Of a stretch of 64,000 bases of DNA, positions 20,164 to 28,829 are shown one piece after another; within the stretch, counting starts at the first letter, position 1, and each line of letters opens with the position of its first letter. The position numbers were made by a program, and so were the translations under genes. The notes under the pieces are model-generated. The model was given only the letters and a program-made list of their open reading frames with translations, had not been told where the DNA came from and searched no databases. Source of the DNA: Marinobacter excellens HL-55 (GTDB lineage: Bacteria; Pseudomonadota; Gammaproteobacteria; Pseudomonadales; Oleiphilaceae). The stretch lies in NCBI GenBank assembly GCA_001314845.1, contig LJZQ01000003.1:183259-247258 (forward strand). The letters are read 5' to 3'.

Positions 20164-21402
20164 TTAAAGCGCCAGCGGCCCGGAACTGCTTCGACTGGCC
20201 TCAAATCGATCGAGGGCGGCCGCCATTCTCTGGCGCCCCAGCTGAATCAGTTCCGGCGCCTTGTGGTAGTCGTAGCTTCGAGAGGCGTTTTTGGGAATGT
20301 TGATGAGCAGGTCGGGGGGATACCCTGCGATCTTGTACTGCACCAGTGCGCTCTGCATGGTTTCGATAGTCAGGTTCATGACATCAAACTTGCCGATACC
20401 CAGCTTGTCCCAGTCGATTGTTTCGTGATCGTCTTTTTTGCTGGCACGGTGCTCCTGCTCAACTCTGGCCGCTTCATCGCGCCTGGCCTTCTTTTCTTTT
20501 TCGTGGGCTTTCTTGGCCATTTCACGACTGATTTTTTCTTCCGGCGACTCTCCGCCGTCAATCTTGCGTGAGGTCAGCGATTTCAGGGTATCCCAGTCAA
20601 ACCAGCGGGACGCTTTATCACGAATAGCATCCACCCACTCATCCATATCACTTGCGTTATCATCGTCAACGGTAAAGGCAGCGTCCGGTATTCGCCGAGG
20701 CAACTCATCTTCACCACTCAAATTGACCGCCATGATCAAGTCGGCATGCGCCGATATGGTGGGAATGATAGGCAATGGATTCAACAAGGCACCATCCACC
20801 AATACACGCCCATCCAGTACCAACGGGGTGACTACACTCGGAATGGCAATAGACGCACGAATCGCCCGGTCCAATGGGCCTTCCTGAAACCAGATTTCCT
20901 TGTGGGCTAAAAGGTCCGTGGCCACGGCCGTGTAGGCGATGGGCAAGTCCTCTATGCGGGTATCGCCCAGAATATCCCGAACGATGGAAAAGACTTTGTC
21001 ACCGCGGATGGCTCCCACCGACGTGAAAGTGACATCGAGCAGTTTGAGCACATCAAATTGACCCAGACCAGTAACCCAGTCCTTGTAGTCCTTCATTTTG
21101 CCGGCGGCATACATGCCACCGATCAACGCGCCCATAGAGCAACCAGAAATCGCGACAATGTTATATCCGCGCTCCTGCAATACTTCAATCGCCCCGATGT
21201 GGGCATAGCCCCTCGCGCCACCGCTGCCAAGTGTCAAGGCAACGGTTTTACCCTTACCCGTTTGAGCACTATGGGTGTCGGTGCTCGCTGGCGCACTGGC
21301 CGGTGACAACTGTGAACTTTCGACCACCGCACTGGCACCATCCCTCGGCGAGGTCATCGGCTGACCGCTACCACCGCCTTTCGGCTCATCCTTCCCGGAC
21401 AT
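20164..21402 (-). CDS. Patatin-like phospholipase, RssA/NTE type
   Basis: A 412-residue lipid hydrolase. An extra low-complexity Ser/Ala/Thr N-terminus (about 1-50) precedes the patatin domain. The oxyanion loop is LTLGSGGARGYAHIG (57-70), the nucleophile is Ser89 in GCSMG, and the catalytic Asp203 is in VDGALLNPLP. A Lys/Glu-rich charged segment (about 290-330, REMAKKAHEKEKKARRDEAA) interrupts the C-terminal half and is probably a helix or coiled coil. No signal peptide, so a cytoplasmic or membrane-face enzyme. It overlaps nothing but is only five bases from the DUF4892 gene, so they are likely cotranscribed. Confidence 0.88.
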   Translation of the reverse strand: MSGKDEPKGGGSGQPMTSPRDGASAVVESSQLSPASAPASTDTHSAQTGKGKTVALTLGSGGARGYAHIGAIEVLQERGYNIVAISGCSMGALIGGMYAAGKMKDYKDWVTGLGQFDVLKLLDVTFTSVGAIRGDKVFSIVRDILGDTRIEDLPIAYTAVATDLLAHKEIWFQEGPLDRAIRASIAIPSVVTPLVLDGRVLVDGALLNPLPIIPTISAHADLIMAVNLSGEDELPRRIPDAAFTVDDDNASDMDEWVDAIRDKASRWFDWDTLKSLTSRKIDGGESPEEKISREMAKKAHEKEKKARRDEAARVEQEHRASKKDDHETIDWDKLGIGKFDVMNLTIETMQSALVQYKIAGYPPDLLINIPKNASRSYDYHKAPELIQLGRQRMAAALDRFEASRSSSGPLAL

Positions 21403-21407
21403 TGCAC

Positions 21408-22319
21408 CTACCTCTTGATTACCAGCACTTCAATGCGATCACCCTGGCGATTCGGGTCTGCCACCTGCACAGCTGGACCAATTGCCAAGGTCCGGATCTG
21501 GTTTCGGGAAACCCCGGACTTACTCAACACCTCCGCCAGGGAATCTGCCGCCCTGCCAGCGCGGTCAGTGGCATCATCCAGGGTCTCATCGGAACCCAAA
21601 GCGGAAAAAGCGGCCAGCACCACTTCTGCACCTTCATCCGAGGCCCATTCAACAAGGCCGCGGCGATCTGTGGTAGACAGATCAAACCGGTAAGTAACAC
21701 CACCCTGCCAGGGAACAACAATGGGACCCATGATACGGGCAGCAACCGACTGAAATCCGGGAATCTCTGCACCGGCATCAACCTCCAAGTGCTCAACCCA
21801 AACATACTCTCTTAAATTTCCGCGAGTGATTGTGTAGATAAGTGTCAGCCAACGGCGACCTTCTTCATCCGCGACTGCGCTGACAAAATAGTCCTGGGAG
21901 TTATCCCGGCCTAGCAACCCAGGCTGCTGAAAGATCTGGTTAGCCCAAACGTTGCTGCGTCCACAGGCCATACCGGAACACTCGTACAACAGTTGCCCGC
22001 CTCTTGCCTGCAATGCCCGGAGGTAATGCTCACGGGCCGCAGCTCGGCTGGAGTCACGACTTATTTCGAACAGTTGACCCTGACCGGTGACCGGCAATCG
22101 AGCCATGACCTCTGAGCGGATTTCACCCCGAATTTCCCGAACCGGGCTGAACAAAACCAGGTGTCCTGAAGACTGAATAGCCTGTGACGAATCAAGACTG
22201 GATTGCGGAAAGGCGGCCGGGGGTTCATCCAATCCTGTCGCCAGTGCCACCGGCGTAATGATAACCAGCACAATCGCTGTTACCAGCTTGAACGTCGTTA
22301 AAAACACTCGATCAATCAT
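21408..22319 (-). CDS. DUF4892 domain exported protein
   Basis: A 303-residue protein with an N-terminal signal peptide (about 1-27, ending VALATG). The region about 50-180 fits DUF4892, including YECSGMACGRSNVWANQIF with two cysteines that could pair in the periplasm. The C-terminal 90 residues (ATDRAGRAADSLAEVLSKSGV and IRTLAIGPAVQVADPNRQGD) resemble the OmpA-like peptidoglycan-binding fold, suggesting an envelope-anchored protein. Its start overlaps the end of the hydrolase gene by eight bases. Function not known. Confidence 0.8.
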   Translation of the reverse strand: MIDRVFLTTFKLVTAIVLVIITPVALATGLDEPPAAFPQSSLDSSQAIQSSGHLVLFSPVREIRGEIRSEVMARLPVTGQGQLFEISRDSSRAAAREHYLRALQARGGQLLYECSGMACGRSNVWANQIFQQPGLLGRDNSQDYFVSAVADEEGRRWLTLIYTITRGNLREYVWVEHLEVDAGAEIPGFQSVAARIMGPIVVPWQGGVTYRFDLSTTDRRGLVEWASDEGAEVVLAAFSALGSDETLDDATDRAGRAADSLAEVLSKSGVSRNQIRTLAIGPAVQVADPNRQGDRIEVLVIKR

Positions 22320-23232
22320 TAAACAAAAACCTTTTTATCGCATCAGCAACCGGCGCTGTGTCGCCGTCGAGATGACAATGATGTCCACCGGGGACTTCTA
22401 CTGTGGTCAGATCCGGAATCAGCTCTGCCCGGTTGTCCAGGCCTTTATGATTCGCCAGCAACCCGTCCGCGGCTCTCACGAACAAAGTGGGTGTCTGAAT
22501 CGCGGCCAGCGACGCCTGCACCTGCTCTTCCGTCATCATCAGAGCGGTGGGGTGCCGAAGCCTGGCATCCGTGCGCCAGACAAAACCGTCACCGCTAATG
22601 CGCATGTTCCTTGGCACCAGCAAACTGGCAGCCTCCGGACTCAGAGGACTAAGCCCACCTTCGCGAATCTTCGCCGCGGCATCAACATCAGCATAGACCG
22701 CAGCCGGTGCTGATCCGTTCCTTCTTTTTTGCAGCGCGCGCCGTAGTTGTGAAACCGTGTCTTTTGCGGGGCGACTGAGCGCACCCAGACTGTCGATCAT
22801 CACAAGCTGGCGTACCCTTTCCGGAAACGCCGCGGCATATAACGCACATACGATGCCACCGAGAGAATGACCCACCAGGTCGAGCGGAAAACGCTCGCTT
22901 TCAGGAAAATGATGCTCAATCAGCTCACTCAGGTCAGCAACGTAATCCATCAACCAGTAACCATAACCCGGCGGGCGATGGCCGGAATGACCATGGCCCG
23001 CCATATCAATGGCGTGGATACCGGCATGGTTTGCTAATTCTGGAGCCAGTTTTGAAAAGGTCATGGCGTTATCAAGCCAGCCATGCACCATAAGAACCGG
23101 AGGCCGGGTTTCGTTTTCGGCAGGAGTGTGCCAACTCAGGCCGGCCAGGGTGATGTTTTCTAGGGGCCAATGTGCCTCCCGGCAGCCGGCCGGAATGTCA
23201 TGCCCACTACCGGTTAACACAGCGTCAGTCAT
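22312..23232 (-). CDS. Alpha/beta hydrolase
   Basis: A 306-residue alpha/beta-fold hydrolase. MVHGWLDNAMTF (48-59) is the oxyanion HGW motif, Ser123 in VGHSLGG is the nucleophile, and VPGGHHCHLDGD near residue 285 carries the catalytic His. No signal peptide is seen. Substrate unknown; it resembles small esterase/lipase-like enzymes. It starts 12 bases after the pilZ stop and overlaps the DUF4892 gene, so it may be in one transcript from holB through the patatin gene. Confidence 0.85.
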   Translation of the reverse strand: MTDAVLTGSGHDIPAGCREAHWPLENITLAGLSWHTPAENETRPPVLMVHGWLDNAMTFSKLAPELANHAGIHAIDMAGHGHSGHRPPGYGYWLMDYVADLSELIEHHFPESERFPLDLVGHSLGGIVCALYAAAFPERVRQLVMIDSLGALSRPAKDTVSQLRRALQKRRNGSAPAAVYADVDAAAKIREGGLSPLSPEAASLLVPRNMRISGDGFVWRTDARLRHPTALMMTEEQVQASLAAIQTPTLFVRAADGLLANHKGLDNRAELIPDLTTVEVPGGHHCHLDGDTAPVADAIKRFLFND

Positions 23233-23244
23233 GCAAGGCGAATC

Positions 23245-23595
23245 CTACATCGTATGGGTGGGGCGATCAGAACTCAACGAACCCGCCAGGTAGGATTCAA
23301 TCTTGTTGCGAGCGCTTTCATCATCGCCGTTGAACTGGACGCCGATACCCGCTGCACGATTGCCTTGAGCGCCCTTAGGGGTAATCCAGACCACTTTGCC
23401 CGCTACCGGAATCTTTTCCGGCTCATCCATCAGATTGAGCAACAGAAACACCTCATCACCGAGCTGATACTGCTTCTGCGTGGGTATAAACAAACCACCT
23501 TGCCGGATGTAGGGCATATAGGCGGCGTAAAGTACCGCTTTATCTTTGATGGTCAGGGTTAGAATGCCGCTGCGTGCGCCGAATCCGGGGCCCAT
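23245..23595 (-). CDS. pilZ: Type IV pilus PilZ protein
   Basis: A 116-residue PilZ-fold protein matching the original PilZ of type IV pilus assembly: LTLTIKDKAVLYAAYMP, GGLFIPT, YQLGDEVFLLLNLMDEPEK and GNRAAGIGVQF. It lacks the RxxxR c-di-GMP-binding motif, as known for PilZ itself, which works through FimX and PilB. The ATG at 23595 fits the AAGG ribosome binding site better than the in-frame GTG at 23604. Position downstream of holB is conserved in Pseudomonas. Confidence 0.92.
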   Translation of the reverse strand: MGPGFGARSGILTLTIKDKAVLYAAYMPYIRQGGLFIPTQKQYQLGDEVFLLLNLMDEPEKIPVAGKVVWITPKGAQGNRAAGIGVQFNGDDESARNKIESYLAGSLSSDRPTHTM

Positions 23596-23701
23596 ATCAC
23601 ACACCTTTTACGCTGTAAGTTCTTGTGTCGTTGATGATTGCCGCAATACTTCAGGAATTTCCTGACATTTCACAATCATAGCAGCTGAATTTGAAGAAAG
23701 C

Positions 23702-24733
23702 TCAGCTTGCTTGTCGCTTCCTGGGCATGAGGTCACGCCAGGCAATCAAAAGCTGACTGGCCTCGAGTTCCGGACTGGCATTGTATACCGCGGCAGTCCG
23801 ACTCTCTTTAACCCGGTCCAGTAATTCATGGGCGCGCCAGGGTGGATTGCTCCGGGCCAGGTAACCAAGCATATCGGCTGCATCCGGATCCGACACCTCG
23901 CCCCCGGCGCTGGTTCTGGCCAGATCAACCGCCCAGGTTTCGAACAGCCAGAGCGTGTCCTCCAGCCCCAAAGCCTTGAACGCCTTGGCAGCTTCTCCCA
24001 CCGGCATCTGGCCTTTCATAAACTGACGGAAGGCGTTGAACGCGCTATCACGCAGCGTAAGAAAATCGCCGACCGCATACTCCAGTGCCAGCCGTGGCGC
24101 ATTTCCGGCCATTATCAAACTCCGTGCCAGCACCTCTGTCGATGGCTGACTGCCCTCTTCCAGCGTTGACGCCTTGCCTGCAAGCCATTGCCCGGCCTGC
24201 TCTGCCGTTGGCAGGGGAATGGTCAACGCCTGGCAGCGCGACCGGATGGTGGGCAGCACCGGCCGACCACTCTCCTGCAACAGCAACAAGGTAACATCGT
24301 CCAGAGGCTCTTCCAGGGTTTTCAGCAACGCGTTCGCCGCATTGATATTAAGCTGATCGGCCCGGTCAACAATAACAACTTTGTGATGAGCAACCTGAGG
24401 TGAAGCAACGGCAAACGACGAAAGGGCGCGTATCTGATCCACCTTGACCATCCGGGACTTCACTGGCGCATAAACTCGCAAATCCGGATGGCTATCGGCC
24501 GCGATCAACTCACACTGCTTGCAATGACCACAGGCAACGGCAGCCCCAGTCTCGAGGTTTGCTGGCGATGCACACAACAACAAGCCCGCTACGGCCTGGG
24601 CCCAGTCGCGTTTGCCAACACCACGCTCGCCCACAACCAGTAATGCGTGAGGCAAACGATCTTGTGCAAGCCGTTGCTGAACCGCCGACCAGGCTTGGGC
24701 CAGCCAGGGCATTTCCTGGGCTATATCCGTCAT
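23702..24733 (-). CDS. holB: DNA polymerase III subunit delta'
   Basis: A clamp-loader AAA+ subunit of about 343 residues. The modified P-loop is VVGERGVGKRDWAQAV. The four-cysteine zinc module is present (a Cys after the P-loop helix, then CGHCKQC), and LLKTLEEPLDDVTLLLL and SRCQAL carry the sensor/SRC motif. The ATG at 24733 (MTDIAQEMPW) is chosen over an upstream one because it almost touches the tgpA stop. In Pseudomonas tmk precedes holB; here the transglutaminase gene does. Confidence 0.93.
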   Translation of the reverse strand: MTDIAQEMPWLAQAWSAVQQRLAQDRLPHALLVVGERGVGKRDWAQAVAGLLLCASPANLETGAAVACGHCKQCELIAADSHPDLRVYAPVKSRMVKVDQIRALSSFAVASPQVAHHKVVIVDRADQLNINAANALLKTLEEPLDDVTLLLLQESGRPVLPTIRSRCQALTIPLPTAEQAGQWLAGKASTLEEGSQPSTEVLARSLIMAGNAPRLALEYAVGDFLTLRDSAFNAFRQFMKGQMPVGEAAKAFKALGLEDTLWLFETWAVDLARTSAGGEVSDPDAADMLGYLARSNPPWRAHELLDRVKESRTAAVYNASPELEASQLLIAWRDLMPRKRQAS

Positions 24734-24734
24734 G

Positions 24735-26819
24735 TCATGGTGTCCGTGGAACAGGGTCTGATTCGTCGCCACGCCTTAACTGGCGCTTCATGGTTTTCAG
24801 TAGCCGCCGGAGCCGTCGGGCATCCTCGCCCTCGCTCTTTACCGAAGGGGCGTTATAGTAATGGCTGTTCACGGTGCGGGCAAAAATTCGAGCGGTATCG
24901 GAGACCGCCGGTCGTGCCTGCGCCAGCCGATCAGCCAAAGCTCCGGGCGTTTCGCCGCTGCGCACAGGCACCCCAGCCTGTTCACACAATCGATGCCAGC
25001 CTGACACCACCCGCCGAAAACCATCCTGGCGGGCACCCCGACGCATCGAAAGCGCCGACACCAGCCCGGCCACCAGTAACGCAAAACCGACCAGCCCGGC
25101 GGTGATGTAGCCCAGTTCACGCATGCCGATGCCTCCGGGTAGCCGGGACATCAGGTTCATTTGACTCTGCCCCTGGTACCCCACAACCCAGCGCTGCCAA
25201 TGGTAATTGATCCGGTCTAGCTGCAACGAGGCCCACTGCAACATGGCAAGATCGCCATACCGTTGCGGAGACGTAAAACTGTTTTCCAGGAACGACCCCT
25301 CCTCCGCCATTGCCTCCCTCAAGCCAAACTCAATGCGGCTAGGCGCGATAGCGGCCGTAGGATCCACCCTTACCCAACCGCGCCCCTCAAGCCACACCTC
25401 AACCCAGGCATGGGCATCGTACTGACGAACAATCAGATACTCATCGCCGGCGCCGGCATCCCCACCCTGATAGCCAATCACCACCCGGGACGGTATGCCA
25501 GCCGCTCGGAACACAAAGGTCGCTGCCCCGGCGTAGTGGGCACAAAAGCCCCGTTTTTCGTCGAACAGCAGCGCATCAACCCCGTCTCTGGGCATCGCCG
25601 GAGGCCGGAGTGTGTAAAAGTATTCCTGCTCCCTGAAACGAGTCATCAATTCATTAACAACTTGATCCGGGGCATAGGCCGCCGCCAGCTGATCAGCCAG
25701 TTCACGGGCCCTGGGGTTGGCGCTTGACGGCAACTGGAGATAGCGCTGCCTCACCGCCGGTGATAGCTCCTGATTGCTCCGTACCTGCCCCGGCTCTACC
25801 GCTAACCGATATCGCACTGCGCTGTCTGCCGGGCGCCGAAACCGGAAAAGGTCCTCGCCGGCATCAAACACGTTGTCTGACACCGCCATGGAGTTTTCCA
25901 GGGAAAACGCCCAGCGTTGATCGGTGGGCTCCATCAGCACGTCGTACTGATTGCTGGCCAGCGCCCCAACACCGCCGTCAACGGCGACCCGTCCGGGCCG
26001 CTGATAGGATTCAACGTCCCGCTGACGCCAGGTTTCACCGTCCAGATAATCAAGAATCAACCCTCGCCAATATCGGTCGCGATACGCAGGTGGCGCGCCG
26101 CCAAAAGTCACCCTGAACGCACGCTCGCTACTCTGTGCGAGATTCGAGATGTCCCCGGGCCGCATGGTGTCTGATATGCCACTGCGTGCCTCACCCGACA
26201 CCAGCGGTACACTCCACAGGGGCGCCATTCGGGGAAAGAACACAAACAGCAACACCACTACCGGCAACGTCTTGACCAGCAACAAACCAAGTCGCTTCCA
26301 GCCGGATTTCATGGAGTCCGGAAGGTCCGGCGCGTTCAGTACTTGCAGGCCGATCAGCAGACAACCGATCGCTGCAAAGGTCAGGATTGCCCAGAGAATA
26401 CCTTGCTGAAACAGAAAGTTGACCGCCGACAGGTATACAAGGATAAAGAACAACACATAAAAATCGCGAGCCGAACGGGTTTCGAGCCATTTCAGGCCCA
26501 CCGCAAGGACAAAAAACGAGGCAGCGGTATCAACCGTAAAACGGCCCTGAACGGTGCCAATGTAGACCGCGATCAACACCAGCATGATGCCGGTTCGCAA
26601 CCATCGACCGGGCAGGCGCACCCGTCCGCTCTGCGCCAACCAGCGCCACCCCGCCAGCACTGCACAGGCGGCAACCAGCCACCATGGCAGCCGATTCAAC
26701 TGGGGCAACAGCAGGAGTGAAAAACTACCAATCAACCAAACCAGGGCGCCCCTTGGGATAGTATTAACCGGGGTGTCAGAGGTGCTTCGGCCATTGAAAA
26801 AACCTGCAAGGCGACTCAT
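24735..26819 (-). CDS. tgpA: TgpA-like DUF3488/transglutaminase-core membrane protein
   Basis: A 694-residue inner-membrane protein. Five or six transmembrane helices lie in residues 25-200 (DUF3488). A large periplasmic transglutaminase-like domain follows, with the catalytic Cys in KRGFCAHYAGAATF, His in YDAHAWVEVW and Asp in WVRVDPTAAI. One more helix lies near residue 575, then a cytoplasmic DUF4129-like tail. In Pseudomonas the homologue TgpA is essential for normal growth. It overlaps the DUF58 gene upstream by four bases. The MoxR ATPase usual for this trio is not next to it. Confidence 0.9.
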   Translation of the reverse strand: MSRLAGFFNGRSTSDTPVNTIPRGALVWLIGSFSLLLLPQLNRLPWWLVAACAVLAGWRWLAQSGRVRLPGRWLRTGIMLVLIAVYIGTVQGRFTVDTAASFFVLAVGLKWLETRSARDFYVLFFILVYLSAVNFLFQQGILWAILTFAAIGCLLIGLQVLNAPDLPDSMKSGWKRLGLLLVKTLPVVVLLFVFFPRMAPLWSVPLVSGEARSGISDTMRPGDISNLAQSSERAFRVTFGGAPPAYRDRYWRGLILDYLDGETWRQRDVESYQRPGRVAVDGGVGALASNQYDVLMEPTDQRWAFSLENSMAVSDNVFDAGEDLFRFRRPADSAVRYRLAVEPGQVRSNQELSPAVRQRYLQLPSSANPRARELADQLAAAYAPDQVVNELMTRFREQEYFYTLRPPAMPRDGVDALLFDEKRGFCAHYAGAATFVFRAAGIPSRVVIGYQGGDAGAGDEYLIVRQYDAHAWVEVWLEGRGWVRVDPTAAIAPSRIEFGLREAMAEEGSFLENSFTSPQRYGDLAMLQWASLQLDRINYHWQRWVVGYQGQSQMNLMSRLPGGIGMRELGYITAGLVGFALLVAGLVSALSMRRGARQDGFRRVVSGWHRLCEQAGVPVRSGETPGALADRLAQARPAVSDTARIFARTVNSHYYNAPSVKSEGEDARRLRRLLKTMKRQLRRGDESDPVPRTP

Positions 26820-27847
26820 GCCACTCTCTCCGCCGCAGCTCCATCAACCGCCTTGCGGGTGCCAAATGCCAGGGCATCCTGATCTCTCGGGGGCTGCTCC
26901 CCCCAGACCGCCAAAGCTTTCAGGCAACGCTCCCCGTGAACGGGACCGGTGTCTGGTTCAATGGCCTCGCCCGGCAGGTTCAAGCCAAACCGGGCACCTT
27001 GCTGGAGACGCTCTGCCACCAGCCAGGCCAGATAACTGAGCCGAAGTTCGGTATCCACACCCGGGAACGCATTAAAGTCGAGCCAATGGGGACTGCCCTG
27101 CTCGCCCTCCCAGTCAGCCACCACCATCTGCCCGGAGCGGGCAAACCGTTTCCACATAACCCGTTGGCTCATATCACCTTCACGCCATGGCCTCAGGTCG
27201 GCATTTTCCTGTCCGGCCACTTTGGCCTCTTTTTTGGCATCACTGCCATCTTCAACCTGGCTCAACACCTCCGGTGCTGGTACGGGGCGAGGATAAGCCA
27301 CTCCGGCCGAGGTTGGGCGCAGCCAGGACCATGCCTTGAGCAGACCAAATGGAAAACGGGTCTCAATCCGGATCCGGTCCGGTCGAAGATACCCACGTTG
27401 GGCAGAAGGAATCGGCAAAACAACTTCTCGTGACTGCCCGGAGGGCACATGCACACCTTCCAGCTTTGAATCCTCAACCGCCAATAAAATCGCCAAACCT
27501 GAATCCTTACCAGCGCTCACTCTGAAGCGGAAAGGCACGTCATCACCGGCCTCGCCTTCGCCCGCCTGCACCAATGTCAGTGTAAGGCCGGATAAATTAC
27601 GATGGGTCTGGTGCATAGCACCGACGAACAGGGCTCCAAGCGCAAAGGTCAGCAGATAGATCAAACTGTTCTGGTAGTTGATGCCGGTGATCAACATGAT
27701 CAGCAAAAGCACGCCGAACACCACGCCGGCGCCGGTAGGCAAAATAAAGATGTTCTTCTGGCTGAACACCTGAGCATCCGCTCTTGGGATACGGCGCCCG
27801 ATCCAGTTGCTCCAGCGGCGCTTGATAATCTTTTTGATCATACCCAT
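26816..27847 (-). CDS. DUF58 domain membrane protein
   Basis: A 343-residue protein with two close transmembrane helices near residues 33-75 (ILPTGAGVVFGVLLLIMLI and SLIYLLTFALGALFVGAM). DUF58 follows, with LRPWREGDMSQRVMWKRFARSG near residue 215, the conserved signature of the family. DUF58 proteins are VWA-like partners of MoxR ATPases and TgpA. It starts the DUF58-tgpA-holB run. ATG at 27847 or 27841 are both possible. Confidence 0.85.
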   Translation of the reverse strand: MGMIKKIIKRRWSNWIGRRIPRADAQVFSQKNIFILPTGAGVVFGVLLLIMLITGINYQNSLIYLLTFALGALFVGAMHQTHRNLSGLTLTLVQAGEGEAGDDVPFRFRVSAGKDSGLAILLAVEDSKLEGVHVPSGQSREVVLPIPSAQRGYLRPDRIRIETRFPFGLLKAWSWLRPTSAGVAYPRPVPAPEVLSQVEDGSDAKKEAKVAGQENADLRPWREGDMSQRVMWKRFARSGQMVVADWEGEQGSPHWLDFNAFPGVDTELRLSYLAWLVAERLQQGARFGLNLPGEAIEPDTGPVHGERCLKALAVWGEQPPRDQDALAFGTRKAVDGAAAERVA

Positions 27848-27969
27848 CAGGCCCTGAATTCCCTGAAAAGTTCATCGATTGGTGAGCCGCATCAAACCAC
27901 ACTCTTGCCCTGCCCTTAAAGCTTTACTGCCGAACCGCGGATTCTGATCACAGACCCGGCACTTTTCGG

Positions 27970-27998
27970 TTGAAAAACTGTCTGACAAACCGAATACT
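27970..27998 (+). promoter_or_regulatory. Candidate sigma-70 promoter for the exported protein at 28079
   Basis: TTGAAA and AATACT are separated by 17 bases, five and four matches to consensus. It lies about 80 bases upstream of the start codon and faces the gene. Confidence 0.4.
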
Positions 27999-28078
27999 GA
28001 AACAAGGAAGCGTACCGACTGATTTTAGAAGTTTCAGCCGCACGTCTGCACTGAACCGGTAACGCAAGAGGCCACACC

Positions 28079-28693
28079 ATGACACGCCCCAAACTACTTG
28101 CCGCTGCAATCGTCGCTGTTAGCTCTGCGCCCGCCATGGCTGGCGTGCAGACCATGACCTCCGACGAGATGGTAGAGACCTATGTTCAGGACTCTGCGGT
28201 TATTGTTGTGCCCAGAGCTCAGCAGAAATCCGATGCAGATCGTCAGCGTATTCTCAGGGCCCTGACCATTTCTCCCGGCGAGCCCGTTTTGAGCGAAGCC
28301 GAGAAAGAAGCTTACCGCGAAGCATTACAGCGCTACACAGATGAGGGAAAGTCAGAAGCCCTGTCCAATGCCGAAGACGAATTTCTGCGCCGGGCATTAC
28401 TGCTACCAACCGATGAGCTGGCCAGAGCCCAGCCGCCAGCGGATTTCACCCCTCGGCTCCCCCAGTTGATTTTTGGCCAGCAGCCCCAGATTCCTGATGA
28501 GCCGTTTACCCAGACCTTCCTGAATGACCAGTTGGGTCTTGGTTTTGACGGCCAGAATCTGAATTTTTCCATCGGTAACCCGCCGGGTATCGACCGCATC
28601 AATATTCCCGAAGCCATCAACGAAGGCCCGATCACCCTGACCCCAAGGCCCGGTGGTGGCTTTGATCTGTCGATTCAGGTGCCTGATCGCTAA
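28079..28693 (+). CDS. Exported protein of unknown function
   Basis: A 204-residue protein not recognised. Residues 1-21 form a clear signal peptide cut after PAMA. The mature part is mostly helical and charged to about residue 115 (DADRQRILRALTISPGE, EKEAYREALQRYTDEGKSE). It then becomes rich in Pro, Asn and Gly (PPADFTPRLPQLIFGQQPQI, then GNPPGIDRINIPEA and TPRPGGGFDLSIQVPD). No cysteine and no lipobox. It is a single-gene unit with its own promoter candidate and a strong terminator. It probably resides in the periplasm or outer membrane. Confidence 0.75.
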   Translation: MTRPKLLAAAIVAVSSAPAMAGVQTMTSDEMVETYVQDSAVIVVPRAQQKSDADRQRILRALTISPGEPVLSEAEKEAYREALQRYTDEGKSEALSNAEDEFLRRALLLPTDELARAQPPADFTPRLPQLIFGQQPQIPDEPFTQTFLNDQLGLGFDGQNLNFSIGNPPGIDRINIPEAINEGPITLTPRPGGGFDLSIQVPDR

Positions 28694-28721
28694 CGATTGG
28701 GTAAACCCCGAAAGCAAAAAC

Positions 28722-28749
28722 GGCGACCTGCACAGGTCGCCTTTTTTTT
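28722..28749 (+). terminator. Terminator of the exported-protein gene
   Basis: A perfect nine-base stem, GGCGACCTG/CAGGTCGCC with a two-base loop, is followed by eight Ts on the plus strand, 29 bases past the stop codon. Confidence 0.92.
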
Positions 28750-28773
28750 GTGGCCGGATTATTCCCGCGCCAC

Positions 28774-28799
28774 AAAAAAACGCCCCGCAATGCGGGGCG
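28774..28799 (-). terminator. Terminator of the DUF6160-type gene
   Basis: The stem CGCCCCGC/GCGGGGCG has an AAT loop. On the minus strand it is followed by seven Ts. It faces the preceding plus-strand terminator, so the convergent genes are insulated by two separate hairpins. Confidence 0.92.
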
Positions 28800-28829
28800 T
28801 TTATCACCAACGTGGTGTTTCAGGTCAGA

